In this document: positions 15,548 to 24,516 of the stretch, piece after piece | Position numbering within the stretch: the stretch's first letter is position 1 | How the letters are laid out: every line of letters starts with the position of its first letter | Position numbers and translations under genes: made by a program | Notes under the pieces: model-generated | What the model was told of the DNA's origin: nothing | Databases searched by the model: none | The model's input: only the letters and a program-made list of their open reading frames with translations | Source: Maribacter arcticus | GTDB taxonomy: Bacteria; Bacteroidota; Bacteroidia; Flavobacteriales; Flavobacteriaceae | Direction of reading: 5' to 3' | NCBI RefSeq assembly: GCF_900167935.1 | Contig: NZ_FUYL01000001.1 | Span: 124,001-188,000 of the forward strand | DNA: 64,000 nucleotides

Positions 15548-16723
15548 TTATAAGTCATTTACCACGTCTGTTTTTGGCCAGTCTGTTCGGCCTTCTACTT
15601 TTTCTCTCATAAAATTTCGAATTGCCTGAATAATTTCAAGATAGTCTGGAGCACTTTTATTAACCAACACCACATATGAAGTTGGATAACCGACCTGCAA
15701 TACACTTATACTACCTGGTAAATAGCCATTATGATTCCAACTATCTCGTTTTAAGTAGCTAAGTTTATCTATAGGGTCTAGTAGGTCAGGAATTGAGGCT
15801 TCATTGTCAGACTTCATTGCAAATAATGCTAAATCTTTTGCAGAAGCTATCCATCCACCATGAGAATCCATTCGCTTAATATTTATACCATATGGATTGA
15901 TATATGGATTAGAAAAGTTGGTATAATACGTAACCTCTTGTTTTGTGCTTTCAGATTTACTATTTACACCTATCGTCATCTTCGATATTTCCATAGGGGC
16001 TAATATAAATTCCTTAACGTAAGACTCATAAGATTTGCCGGTAACTTTCTCGATAACACGACCTAAAAGACTGTATCCGAAATTTGAAAATCCGTAGGTA
16101 CTACCTGGTGAAGAAGATAATGATCTTTCGTCCAATACCTTAGCAATAAGCTCCTCTTGTGTTAAAGCATTATCGTCGAACATAATATCGAAGGGTGAAT
16201 TTGTAAAACCCGCGGTGTGCTCAACGAGGTGTTCAATAGTAATAGATTCTTCTTCAGAATCGTAGGGCAAGACTCCAAATTCTGTTCCTAAAATTGATGA
16301 AGGCCCAAATACACGATCATTTAATGATAATTGACCATCTGCTACAAGTTTTGAAATTGCAGTTAAGGTTATGGGCTTCGATATATTCGCAATTCTAAAT
16401 TGTGAATTATCATCAACAGCAATTTCAGCATCAATATCTGCTTTACCAAAAGACTCTAAATACACTATTTTATTATTTCGCGTGATAGCAACTTGAGCAC
16501 CTGGAAATCCATAAATAAGCATTAGTTGTCTGAAACCTGAAGTGATATCTTCTAAGCTTGCGTTAGAAACACTTGAACTTTCGCCTGTATTAGATTCATC
16601 GGTCTCCGTGCCAATTTCTATACCATTAGTTGGTTCTGTATAAAGGTCACTGTCATCACTTTTACAGGAGTGAAAAATTAATAGCAATAAAATTATTGGA
16701 ATAATTTTTTCATTACTAACCAT
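15548..16723 (-). CDS. Beta-lactamase-fold lipoprotein with altered catalytic motifs (probable pseudoenzyme)
   Basis: 391 residues; a lipoprotein signal ends in FHSC with Cys20 as the lipid site. The rest matches class C beta-lactamase/PBP-like serine hydrolases (FPGAQVAI, LVEHTAGF, GYSLLGRVIE). In this fold the nucleophile lies in SxxK and the second element is YxN. Here the first reads Asn113-Ile-Ser-Lys116 (RIANISKP) and the second Phe212-Ser-Asn214 (YGFSNFGY), so both the expected Ser and Tyr are replaced. The frame is intact, which suggests a retained non-catalytic or altered function rather than a decaying gene. It is probably periplasm-facing. Confidence 0.82.
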   Translation of the reverse strand: MVSNEKIIPIILLLLIFHSCKSDDSDLYTEPTNGIEIGTETDESNTGESSSVSNASLEDITSGFRQLMLIYGFPGAQVAITRNNKIVYLESFGKADIDAEIAVDDNSQFRIANISKPITLTAISKLVADGQLSLNDRVFGPSSILGTEFGVLPYDSEEESITIEHLVEHTAGFTNSPFDIMFDDNALTQEELIAKVLDERSLSSSPGSTYGFSNFGYSLLGRVIEKVTGKSYESYVKEFILAPMEISKMTIGVNSKSESTKQEVTYYTNFSNPYINPYGINIKRMDSHGGWIASAKDLALFAMKSDNEASIPDLLDPIDKLSYLKRDSWNHNGYLPGSISVLQVGYPTSYVVLVNKSAPDYLEIIQAIRNFMREKVEGRTDWPKTDVVNDL

Positions 16724-16923
16724 GATGTGCTTATTTTAGGTTCGAAAGAGAATTATCCTATAAAAGATACGTATTTTAAACTACTATAGAAATACTTGTA
16801 ATTATTCTTACAATCTTGTGTTCAAAGATGAAGTAAATATTTAACATACGAACTTACGCTGTAGTAATTAAAACAGTTTAACCATTCAAGAACAGTCAAA
16901 AAACACCAACTGCTTATTAAGAT

Positions 16924-17829
16924 TTAATTGATTAATGACACGCCAATGCCAATGGTTGTTTGTCTATGATTGTAATCGATTAGGGTTTCCCCATACCCAT
17001 CAAATAATTGTAGGTGACCATTGAAATTCTCAAAAATTGGGAATGACCAATTCAATTGTATACTACCTCTACTTTTAGCTCCATAATTTAATGAATGTCG
17101 CGCAATGGCTCTAAACCGTTGTCGTCCTAAATCGTAGGTGATGTTAGCTTCGCCTCTTCCAATATAATCTGAAATGTTCTCGTTATCGTCAATCTTGCTA
17201 CCTATTCTTATCCATGGTTTTAGCATAATCTGCCAATTGTTACGTTCAAAACCAGCATGAAAAGCAATTCTGTTCCAGCTTCTGGAAATAGGGTCAGATT
17301 GACCATTTGACTCATGAATTATTGCGGCTCCTACCATTTTTAGATCGAACCCAAGAAACTTAAATTTAACTGGGAAGTTGGCTATAATTTCTGGTTGATA
17401 ATTTAGTTCTCTAAATGGTCTTGAGCGTTCTGTATTATAGATTTGCCAGTATGCGGTTTGTGAGTATCCCATCCATAAATCCATATGGCCATCTAACATA
17501 TTATGAAAAATTTTTGTTTTTAAGCTAACCTGAAATTTTGCTTCTACCGCATTTAAACTCAATGGGGCATCTAAAACTTTAGTAGAGTTTTCGGCTACTG
17601 GAAATTCGTTAGGATTAGTGGAATATTTTGCAACGGTAAGGTATATGGGTTTGTAAGTGGTAATTAAAAAGGTGCCTCTATGATACTCATCTCCTAATTC
17701 CCATAACTCAGATAGGTTTTTACTATTCTTACCTATCCAATTCTGTTCTTTAAGATCTTGTGCAAATATATTGAAGGGGTTAGAAAAGAAAATAATAAAG
17801 CTAGATACGAAAGTTATTTTTTTGAACAT
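16924..17829 (-). CDS. pldA: Outer-membrane phospholipase A
   Basis: 301 residues with a Sec signal (1-23, FNIFAQ) and a beta-barrel pattern of alternating hydrophobic strands to a C-terminal GIGVSLIN. The catalytic triad of OMPLA is preserved with exact spacing: His172, Ser174 (HESNGQSDP) and Asn186 (SRSWNR), matching E. coli His142/Ser144/Asn156. It hydrolyses acyl chains of phospholipids that reach the outer leaflet. A promoter with TAGTTTTG lies just upstream. Monocistronic as far as can be seen. Confidence 0.94.
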   Translation of the reverse strand: MFKKITFVSSFIIFFSNPFNIFAQDLKEQNWIGKNSKNLSELWELGDEYHRGTFLITTYKPIYLTVAKYSTNPNEFPVAENSTKVLDAPLSLNAVEAKFQVSLKTKIFHNMLDGHMDLWMGYSQTAYWQIYNTERSRPFRELNYQPEIIANFPVKFKFLGFDLKMVGAAIIHESNGQSDPISRSWNRIAFHAGFERNNWQIMLKPWIRIGSKIDDNENISDYIGRGEANITYDLGRQRFRAIARHSLNYGAKSRGSIQLNWSFPIFENFNGHLQLFDGYGETLIDYNHRQTTIGIGVSLIN

Positions 17830-17847
17830 TAAAACATTTTAAAAACG

Positions 17848-17875
17848 CAAAACTATATATTTGAAATCGTTACAA
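17848..17875 (-). promoter_or_regulatory. Bacteroidota-type promoter for pldA
   Basis: On the minus strand, TTG (17873-17875) is followed after 17 bases by TAGTTTTG (17848-17855). This fits the TTG / TAnnTTTG pattern and lies about 20 bases before the pldA ATG. Confidence 0.55.
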
Positions 17876-17907
17876 GTAGCCTTTAACGAATTAATGGAAA
17901 TTCACTC

Positions 17908-18288
17908 ATGAAACCGGCCGAGGAATATATTTTAAACCAGCCAGAACCCTACAGGGGTATCTTAATACATTTGCAAATGCAAATTGAGCTCACATTGCCC
18001 GAGGTAGAATTAAAATATAAATGGAATATTCCATGCTTTTACATTGGTAAATCACCTATTTGTTACCTGAATGCGTCTCATAAAAAGCAGTTTGTGGACA
18101 TTGCCTTTTGGAATTCTGCACACCTTACTAAACATTTGAACGTATTAATTTCAGAAAAACGAAAGGTAGTACGTTCATTACGTTACTCTACCCTAGAAGA
18201 GATAGATGACCATATTCTAATCGATGTACTGAAAGATGCGTATTCAGTTCGCCAAAACGGATTTTATAAGCGAAAAGATTTACGTTAA
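17908..18288 (+). CDS. DUF1801 domain protein
   Basis: 126 residues covering one YdhG-like/DUF1801 domain. Typical marks are PEPYRGILIHLQ near the N-terminus, LKYKWNIPCFYIGKSPICYL in the middle, and DIAFWNSAHL. No signal peptide, so cytosolic. Function unknown for the family. It is divergent from pldA (78-base shared upstream region) and its stop overlaps the convergent kdsA stop by four bases. Confidence 0.85.
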   Translation: MKPAEEYILNQPEPYRGILIHLQMQIELTLPEVELKYKWNIPCFYIGKSPICYLNASHKKQFVDIAFWNSAHLTKHLNVLISEKRKVVRSLRYSTLEEIDDHILIDVLKDAYSVRQNGFYKRKDLR

Positions 18289-19103
18289 AACTGATTTACT
18301 ACGGTTCTAAGCGCAACCAAATCGGTCAATAATTTTTTCATCAATCCCAAGTCAAGCATATTGGCACCATCACTTTTTGCATTGGCACAATCGAAATGGG
18401 ATTCTATGAAAAGCCCGTCAACACCTGCAGCAATACCTGCTCGTGCCATAGTACCTATTAATGCTGGTCTACCGCCTGTAACACCCGAAGTTTGATTTGG
18501 TTGTTGTAATGAATGGGTTACATCTAAAACTACAGGGGCATATTGTTTCATGGTCGGTACACCTCTAAAATCAACAATCATATCTTGGTAACCGAACATA
18601 GTACCACGGTCTGTAATAATAGCTTGTTGGTTGCCGGTTTCGGTAACTTTATTTACAGCATGTTTCATGCTTTCGGGACTCATAAATTGTCCCTTTTTGA
18701 TGTTTACAGTTTTGCCTGTTTCAGCAGCTGCAACCACTAAATCTGTTTGGCGAGCTAAAAAAGCAGGAATTTGTAGCACATCTACATATTCAGCGGCCAT
18801 AACGGCATCTTGTTCTGTATGAATATCCGTTACGGTCGGAATTTTAAATGTTTCAGAAACTTTACGTAAAATCTTCAATGCCTTTTCATCCCCAATACCC
18901 GTAAATGAATCCAACCGACTACGGTTTGCTTTTTTAAAACTTCCTTTAAAAACATAAGGAATTTTAAGGTCATCAGTTATGGTAACAATATGCTCTGCAA
19001 TACGCAGCGCCATATCTTCACCCTCTATGGCACAAGGGCCAGAAAGTAAAAAAAAGTTATTGCTATCGGTATGTTTTATTTGGGGTATTAGAGATAGGTT
19101 CAT
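18285..19103 (-). CDS. kdsA: 3-deoxy-8-phosphooctulonate (KDO-8-P) synthase
   Basis: 272 residues from ATG 19103; an upstream ATG at 19124 would add a short extension lacking in the family and would sit on the promoter. The enzyme condenses PEP with arabinose 5-phosphate to KDO-8-P for the lipid A inner core. Signature segments are FFLLSGPCAIEG, FKGSFKKANRSR, DVTHSLQQPNQTSG and FIESHFDCANAKSDG, covering the DAHP-synthase-like TIM barrel. Cytosolic. No other KDO genes are adjacent. The gene has its own TATCTTTG promoter. Confidence 0.95.
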   Translation of the reverse strand: MNLSLIPQIKHTDSNNFFLLSGPCAIEGEDMALRIAEHIVTITDDLKIPYVFKGSFKKANRSRLDSFTGIGDEKALKILRKVSETFKIPTVTDIHTEQDAVMAAEYVDVLQIPAFLARQTDLVVAAAETGKTVNIKKGQFMSPESMKHAVNKVTETGNQQAIITDRGTMFGYQDMIVDFRGVPTMKQYAPVVLDVTHSLQQPNQTSGVTGGRPALIGTMARAGIAAGVDGLFIESHFDCANAKSDGANMLDLGLMKKLLTDLVALRTVVNQF

Positions 19104-19121
19104 TCGTCGAATATTTTTGAA

Positions 19122-19129
19122 CAAAGATA
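19122..19129 (-). promoter_or_regulatory. -7 element TATCTTTG for kdsA
   Basis: Minus-strand TATCTTTG lies 18 bases before the kdsA ATG and matches the Bacteroidota TAnnTTTG element. No clear TTG -33 box at the usual distance. Confidence 0.5.
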
Positions 19130-19181
19130 CTATTTTCAGAAGCTACCTGTTCTATATGGATAAGATTGTCCAAATCCCAAT

Positions 19182-19754
19182 TTGAAAATGTTTTCTAAAT
19201 ATAGTTCAGCTCTGTTTTTATTATTTGTAGTAATAAGCCAATCGAATGCTCAATTTGGAAAAAATTGTGAATTAAGGCAGGTGAAAATTAACTTGATGAA
19301 TCCTGGGTTTGAATATGAGATGGCTTTAGGAACCAATACTACTATTGATGTTAAGGCTGGCTTGCAAGTTGCATTAGATCCGCTTCTGCCAGATGTATAT
19401 GAAGAGTTGGCATTTCTACCGGCAATAGCTGGCCAATATCGCTACTATTATAATTTCGAAAAACGACAACGAAATAGAAAACAGATTTATGGTAACTCGG
19501 CAAATTATGTAGCTCCTGCAGCTGCCGTCTTTTTTCCGGGAACGCGTACAATAGAAAATGAGATTGTAAAAGGTGCCTTTGGTTATACAGGCGTAGTTAC
19601 TGGCTTACAACGTAGCTTCGATTCGGGATTCAATTTTTCTGTTGATGTGGGTGCTGCGTATTATTTGGGGCAATTTGATAGTGCTATATATCCGGTTGCC
19701 AATTTAAGTATTGGTTGGATTGTTAGTGAGAAACGCTGGTGTGTAGGTCGGTAA
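19182..19754 (+). CDS. Small exported beta-barrel-like protein, paralogue A
   Basis: 190 residues with a Sec signal (1-24, LLFVVISQSNAQ). The rest is rich in alternating hydrophobic strands and aromatic residues, as in small outer-membrane barrels. It shares a central signature with the next gene: RYYYNFEKR...GNSANYVA here and RYRYYHNFNRR...GNSGNYIA there. The pair looks like a tandem duplication. No named family recognised; probably an outer-membrane protein. Its upstream region is shared with divergent kdsA. Confidence 0.7.
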   Translation: MKMFSKYSSALFLLFVVISQSNAQFGKNCELRQVKINLMNPGFEYEMALGTNTTIDVKAGLQVALDPLLPDVYEELAFLPAIAGQYRYYYNFEKRQRNRKQIYGNSANYVAPAAAVFFPGTRTIENEIVKGAFGYTGVVTGLQRSFDSGFNFSVDVGAAYYLGQFDSAIYPVANLSIGWIVSEKRWCVGR

Positions 19755-19843
19755 CCTACCATTAAAAATCATAATATTTCATTAAATCAAGTGCTTACGT
19801 TTTTTTAAACGATTAGTTTTAAATGCATCTTTGATCTAATCAC

Positions 19844-20425
19844 ATGAAGAAAATCACGCTAATTCTCCTGTTTTTTATTGTGAGTTTTGGGTATTCTCAA
19901 ATCAATGGAATAACTGAGAAAGGTTCAGGAATCGTTAATCTAGAACGGCATCAATTCAAGTTTGACCTATTTAGCCCTGGTATTAGTTATGAAATCGGAT
20001 TGTTTAGAAATCAAACCGTTTCAACTGATGTAGGCTTGGGTGCAGCCACATACGGGGAAGGCTATGCCTATGGTTTAGCAATGAACAATAGATATCGATA
20101 CTACCATAATTTCAATAGACGAATAAATCGAGATAAAAATGTTTCTGGTAATTCTGGAAACTACATTGCCGCTGCACAAGCAATATTTTTTTCCCAATTA
20201 CGACTTTCTACCAATATCGAAGGACCCGATGATTTTAACTTAGGTTTTTATGGGATGGTGTATGGTATTCAACGTACCTATCCAAAAGGGTTTAATTTCA
20301 ATGCAGAATTAGGTGCAGGGTTCTATAAAGGTGACGGAGTACCAGATGGTTATGGTCCTTTGGTGAGTTTTAAATTTGGTTGGGTTGCTACGAAACGAAA
20401 ATCTAGAAAACCTGTTTTTGATTAA
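19844..20425 (+). CDS. Small exported beta-barrel-like protein, paralogue B
   Basis: 193 residues with a Sec signal (1-18, FFIVSFGYSQ). It has the same length and central motif as the preceding gene, 90 bases upstream, and a matching C-terminal strand (SFKFGWVATKR against NLSIGWIVSEKR). A CATCTTTG sequence about 10 bases upstream of the ATG is close to the -7 consensus, so it may have its own promoter. Function unknown. Confidence 0.7.
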   Translation: MKKITLILLFFIVSFGYSQINGITEKGSGIVNLERHQFKFDLFSPGISYEIGLFRNQTVSTDVGLGAATYGEGYAYGLAMNNRYRYYHNFNRRINRDKNVSGNSGNYIAAAQAIFFSQLRLSTNIEGPDDFNLGFYGMVYGIQRTYPKGFNFNAELGAGFYKGDGVPDGYGPLVSFKFGWVATKRKSRKPVFD

Positions 20426-20599
20426 ATAAGATGGCTAGTTTTTGTAATGAAATGATAGCTTTTCTACATATTTTAAAAGACGCTCAATTTGATTGAGGGA
20501 TTAGTATTACTAAAAAGTTCTTAATAAGTGACAGAACCCTCTCAAAATCAATAAGATAAAAATATCATAAGATTAAGTGTAGCTATTGAAAATTGAAGT

Positions 20600-20607
20600 A
20601 TCTTTGC
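20600..20607 (+). promoter_or_regulatory. -7 element TATCTTTG for typA
   Basis: TATCTTTG 18 bases before the typA ATG, followed by GCACG where transcription would start. It matches TAnnTTTG and leaves a short leader. Confidence 0.55.
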
Positions 20608-20625
20608 ACGCTTAAAATAGACATT

Positions 20626-22425
20626 ATGTCCACTACAAAGAATATTGCGATCATTGCGCACGTTGACCACGGTAAAACCACCTTGGTTGATAAAATAATG
20701 TACCACTGTAGCTTGTTTCGTGAAAACGAGAATACAGGCGATTTAATTTTGGATAATAACGATTTGGAAAGAGAACGTGGTATTACCATTACTTCCAAAA
20801 ATGTTTCAGTTATATATAAAGATACTAAAATAAATATTATCGATACTCCTGGTCACGCCGATTTCGGTGGTGAAGTTGAACGTGTATTGAACATGGCAGA
20901 TGGTGTTTTGTTATTGGTAGATGCATTTGAAGGACCAATGCCGCAAACTCGTTTTGTATTACAGAAAGCTATTGATTTAGGTTTAAAGCCTTGCGTAGTT
21001 ATAAATAAGGTAGATAAGGAAAACTGTACTCCAGAAGAGGTACATGAAAAAGTTTTCGATTTAATGTTCGAACTAGGTGCTGAAGAATGGCAATTAGATT
21101 TTCCTACGGTTTATGGTTCTGCAAAGAACAATTGGATGAGTGATGATTGGAGAAATGAAACCGATAATATCGAGCCACTTTTAGATATGGTGATTGAGCA
21201 CGTGCCTACTTTCGAGCCTAAGGAAGGAAATACTCAAATGTTGATTACATCTTTAGATTTCTCTTCATTCACTGGTAGAATAGCTATTGGTAGATTACAA
21301 AGAGGAACTTTAAAAGAAGGACAACAGATTTCTTTGGTGAAACGTGATGGATCTATTGTAAAATCTAGAATTAAAGAACTTTTTATTTTTGAAGGACTTG
21401 GTCGTAAGAAAGTACAAGAAGTTGAAACAGGTGATATATGTGCTTTAGTAGGTGTAGAAGGATTTGAAATTGGTGATACTGTTGCTGATTTAGAAAATCC
21501 TGAAGCGTTGAAAACTATTACTATTGACGAACCTACAATGAGTATGTTATTTACCATTAACGATAGTCCGTTTTTTGGACAGGATGGTAAATTTGTAACA
21601 TCAAGGCATATTAAGGATCGTTTGGCAAGAGAATTGGAAAAAAACCTTGCCTTACGTGTGAATCCTACTGATAGTGCTGATAAGTTTTTAGTATTCGGTC
21701 GTGGTGTATTACACCTTTCTGTTTTAATTGAAACTATGAGGCGTGAAGGTTATGAAATGCAGATTGGGCAGCCACAAGTAATCATTAAGGAAATTGATGG
21801 TGTAAAATGTGAACCAATCGAGCATTTAACTATCGATTTGCCAGATGAGGTTTCTGGTAAGGCTGTAGAAATGGTTTCTATCCGTAAAGGTGAAATGACC
21901 AAGATGGAAGCAAAAGGAAATCGTATGTTGTGCGAGTTCCAAATTCCATCACGTGGTATTATTGGTCTTCGTAACCAATTATTGACTGCAACGGCTGGTG
22001 AGGCTATTATGGCACACCGCTTTTTAGAATATCAACCAATGAAAGGTGATATTCCTCAACGTCAAAATGGTTCTTTGGTTTCTATGGAAAGAGGAAAAGC
22101 AATTCCATATTCTATCGATAAATTACAGGATCGTGGTAAGTTCTTCGTTGATCCAGGTGAAGATATTTATGAAGGTCAAGTAATCGGTGAAAATTCTCGT
22201 GGTGATGATATGACCGTGAATATTACGAAAACTAAAAAGATGTCAAACGTTCGTTCTTCAGGAGCAGATGATAAGGCTAAAATTGTACCTGCAATTAAGT
22301 TTTCTTTAGAGGAAGCTTTAGAATATATTCAGAAAGATGAGTATGTAGAGGTTACTCCAAAACATTTACGTCTTCGTAAGATTTACTTAACGGAGAATGA
22401 ACGTAAGCGTAATAAAATAGCATAA
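20626..22425 (+). CDS. typA: Translational GTPase BipA/TypA
   Basis: 599 residues from ATG 20626. An in-frame ATG at 20593 lies upstream of the -7 element, so it is not used. G motifs are in order: AHVDHGKTTLVDK (G1), RERGITI (G2), DTPGHADFGGEV (G3) and NKVDKEN (G4). The EF-Tu-like domain 2, EF-G-like III and V domains and the BipA-specific C-terminal region (IPSRGIIGLRNQLLTAT) follow. It binds the ribosome and assists 50S assembly and stress or cold adaptation. Full family length. Two hairpins follow the stop. Confidence 0.96.
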   Translation: MSTTKNIAIIAHVDHGKTTLVDKIMYHCSLFRENENTGDLILDNNDLERERGITITSKNVSVIYKDTKINIIDTPGHADFGGEVERVLNMADGVLLLVDAFEGPMPQTRFVLQKAIDLGLKPCVVINKVDKENCTPEEVHEKVFDLMFELGAEEWQLDFPTVYGSAKNNWMSDDWRNETDNIEPLLDMVIEHVPTFEPKEGNTQMLITSLDFSSFTGRIAIGRLQRGTLKEGQQISLVKRDGSIVKSRIKELFIFEGLGRKKVQEVETGDICALVGVEGFEIGDTVADLENPEALKTITIDEPTMSMLFTINDSPFFGQDGKFVTSRHIKDRLARELEKNLALRVNPTDSADKFLVFGRGVLHLSVLIETMRREGYEMQIGQPQVIIKEIDGVKCEPIEHLTIDLPDEVSGKAVEMVSIRKGEMTKMEAKGNRMLCEFQIPSRGIIGLRNQLLTATAGEAIMAHRFLEYQPMKGDIPQRQNGSLVSMERGKAIPYSIDKLQDRGKFFVDPGEDIYEGQVIGENSRGDDMTVNITKTKKMSNVRSSGADDKAKIVPAIKFSLEEALEYIQKDEYVEVTPKHLRLRKIYLTENERKRNKIA

Positions 22426-22430
22426 TTTCT

Positions 22431-22454
22431 AAAGCCTCTCTTTTAAGGGGCTTT
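22431..22454 (+). terminator. Hairpin after typA (first of two)
   Basis: AAAGCC (22431-22436) pairs with GGCTTT (22449-22454), extended by three weaker inner pairs. TTAATTT follows. It lies five bases past the typA stop. Confidence 0.55.
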
Positions 22455-22472
22455 TTAATTTGAATACAATGA

Positions 22473-22497
22473 GCCACCTTTTTAAGGTGGCTTTTTT
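22473..22497 (+). terminator. Intrinsic terminator after typA (second)
   Basis: GCCACCTT (22473-22480) and AAGGTGGC (22484-22491) form a perfect 8-bp stem with a 3-base loop, followed by TTTTTT (22492-22497). This is a strong rho-independent terminator. The 220 bases to the next gene hold nothing else I can name. Confidence 0.85.
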
Positions 22498-22717
22498 AAT
22501 TCTGTTTATCAAGGGTAAGGGTGAAATTAAATGTTCGTGCTGGCAATCAGTCTTATAAGTCACTAATTAATATCGATTGATTAAGAATAATGTAAAATAT
22601 TAGGTTTCATTTTCCTACTTTCTTAATAATTCATTCATACTTTATTTTTCTTCGTTTTGAGTGTGAATTTTATCTAATTTAAAGTACGATTTAAACGCAA
22701 CTCAAACTAAAAATAGG

Positions 22718-23506
22718 ATGCAACTAGAAGGAAAAAATGTACTCATAACTGGTGGTACTAGAGGAATTGGAAAATGTATGATACAAGAACTTATTAAAGG
22801 TGGTGTTAGCAAGATTGCTGTGATTGCACGAGATAAGGAAAACTTAAAAAAATTATCACAAGAATTTGAAGGAGTGAAATTTTTAAAAATTACGGGTGAT
22901 GTAGCCAATATTGAGGTTTTGCGCGAAGCTGTAGCGCGAATAGAAGATAAGTGGGGTCATTTAGATATCTTGATTAATAATGCAGGTATCGTTTCTGCAG
23001 GTCCTTTAGAAGATATTCAAGATGAAGATGTATACGATCAAGTAGCTATCAATTTTACAGCAGTACTTTTATTAACCAAATATTGTATTCCACTTTTAAA
23101 ATCTGCAGAAGAAGGGGCTATTTTGAATATCTCTTCAGGATTGGGATTAATCGGAATGCCTTTCTATTCGGTCTATGGAAGCACAAAAGCTGCTATTCGT
23201 CAGTTTTCAGATTCTATGCGAAGAGAGCTTGCTCCTTTTAATATTTCTGTAACATGCGCATTTCCGACTGCGACAGATACCGATATGATGCAAAAATTCA
23301 AAGGCAGAAAAATGGATTCACCAGAGTTTGTAGCCGAAAGCTCCATACAAGGTATGATGAATAAAGAAATTCAAGTAATTTTTGGTGGTGAGGAACGACT
23401 TAAAGAAAATCGTTTGAATTTTGAGGCTCCAGCAGAACTTGATATGCTGGTGGCACAAAATTATGAGCAACGTAAAACAGCTAGTTTAGATCATAAAGCC
23501 GTGTGA
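22718..23506 (+). CDS. Short-chain dehydrogenase/reductase
   Basis: 262 residues, classical SDR. The cofactor motif is TGGTRGIG (11-18), then NNAG (87-90), catalytic Ser139 or Ser140 (LNISS), and Tyr153-x-x-x-Lys157 (YGSTK). The C-terminal about 50 residues (GGEERLKENRLNFEAP) are unlike common fatty-acid SDRs. Substrate cannot be read. The following lipoprotein gene starts 35 bases after its stop and is probably co-transcribed. Confidence 0.88.
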   Translation: MQLEGKNVLITGGTRGIGKCMIQELIKGGVSKIAVIARDKENLKKLSQEFEGVKFLKITGDVANIEVLREAVARIEDKWGHLDILINNAGIVSAGPLEDIQDEDVYDQVAINFTAVLLLTKYCIPLLKSAEEGAILNISSGLGLIGMPFYSVYGSTKAAIRQFSDSMRRELAPFNISVTCAFPTATDTDMMQKFKGRKMDSPEFVAESSIQGMMNKEIQVIFGGEERLKENRLNFEAPAELDMLVAQNYEQRKTASLDHKAV

Positions 23507-23541
23507 TTTATACTTGATAACCAACAAAACGGTAATTAACT

Positions 23542-24444
23542 ATGAGATTACATTACAAATTTTCTATTTTATTACTATTTGCATTTATTTTATCTTGTAA
23601 GGAAAATACGAAACCTACGCAAAAAGCTGTTGTAAATAAAGTAGCCGAAACTGATCGTATTAGTATTCCTAAATCGTGGGTAGATGGTAGGGTAAATAAG
23701 GCTAAAGAAAAGCTAGGTGCATCTGAAGCTGGTAAAGTAGTTTGGAATGCGATGGAAGCTCATGGAGGTTTAGCTCAGTGGTATTCAAACGGACCACTTT
23801 CTTTTCGATTTAATTATCAGCCTCGTGATGGTAAAACAGCGCGTGACAGTTACCAAACTGTAGATACATGGAGCAATAGGGCAGTGCATACGAGTACAGC
23901 TGATAGTACGGCTCATTTTGGGTGGACAGGTGAACAAGCTTGGGTAAAAGCAAAAGATAGTACCGCATTTGAATATGATACCAAATTTTGGGCACTAACG
24001 CCATTTTATTTTTTAGGCCAACCTTTTGTGTTGAATGGTGAAGGTGTAAATTTAGAAATGCTTCCAGAGGTGACTTATATAGAACAACAGCAAGATGTGG
24101 TTAAGGTAACTTTTGATGCTGGTACAGGTGATGCGCCAGATGATTATTATATACTTTACTTTGGCAAAGAGTCACATAAACTTGCCGCTATACGTTATAT
24201 CGTTTCTTATCCTGAGTATTTTAAAGAGGGTGGGCATGCACCTGAAAAGTTTATGGAAGTGATAGGAGAAAATACGGTTAATGGTATATTGTTTCCAACC
24301 AGTTATAAGACTCATTGGTTAACGAAAGATGAAAAACCTGGGGAGTATATAACCCAAATAGATGTTTCTAATGTTTCTTTCGAAAATGATTTGCCAAAAG
24401 ATTTTTTTGATGGTCCAAAAGATGCCAAAATTCTGAATGAATAA
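23542..24444 (+). CDS. Conserved lipoprotein of unknown function
   Basis: 300 residues with a lipoprotein signal ending FILSC, lipidated at Cys19. The body has MEAHGGLAQWYSNGPLSFRF and later VKVTFDAGTGDAPDDYYILY, with beta-rich composition. This recalls DUF6503-like Bacteroidota outer-membrane lipoproteins, but the match is only by impression. It follows an SDR gene and precedes a bidirectional terminator. Confidence 0.7.
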   Translation: MRLHYKFSILLLFAFILSCKENTKPTQKAVVNKVAETDRISIPKSWVDGRVNKAKEKLGASEAGKVVWNAMEAHGGLAQWYSNGPLSFRFNYQPRDGKTARDSYQTVDTWSNRAVHTSTADSTAHFGWTGEQAWVKAKDSTAFEYDTKFWALTPFYFLGQPFVLNGEGVNLEMLPEVTYIEQQQDVVKVTFDAGTGDAPDDYYILYFGKESHKLAAIRYIVSYPEYFKEGGHAPEKFMEVIGENTVNGILFPTSYKTHWLTKDEKPGEYITQIDVSNVSFENDLPKDFFDGPKDAKILNE

Positions 24445-24470
24445 TTTAGTTAGTTATTTAAAATAAAAAA

Positions 24471-24492
24471 ATCCCAAAGATTTCTTTGGGAT
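24471..24492. terminator. Bidirectional terminator between convergent genes
   Basis: ATCCCAAAGA (24471-24480) pairs with TCTTTGGGAT (24483-24492) with a 2-base centre. It is flanked by an A-run on the left and a T-run on the right, so it can stop both the lipoprotein and the convergent ROK kinase transcripts. Confidence 0.85.
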
Positions 24493-24516
24493 TTTTTATA
24501 TGCTATATTTTAATAG

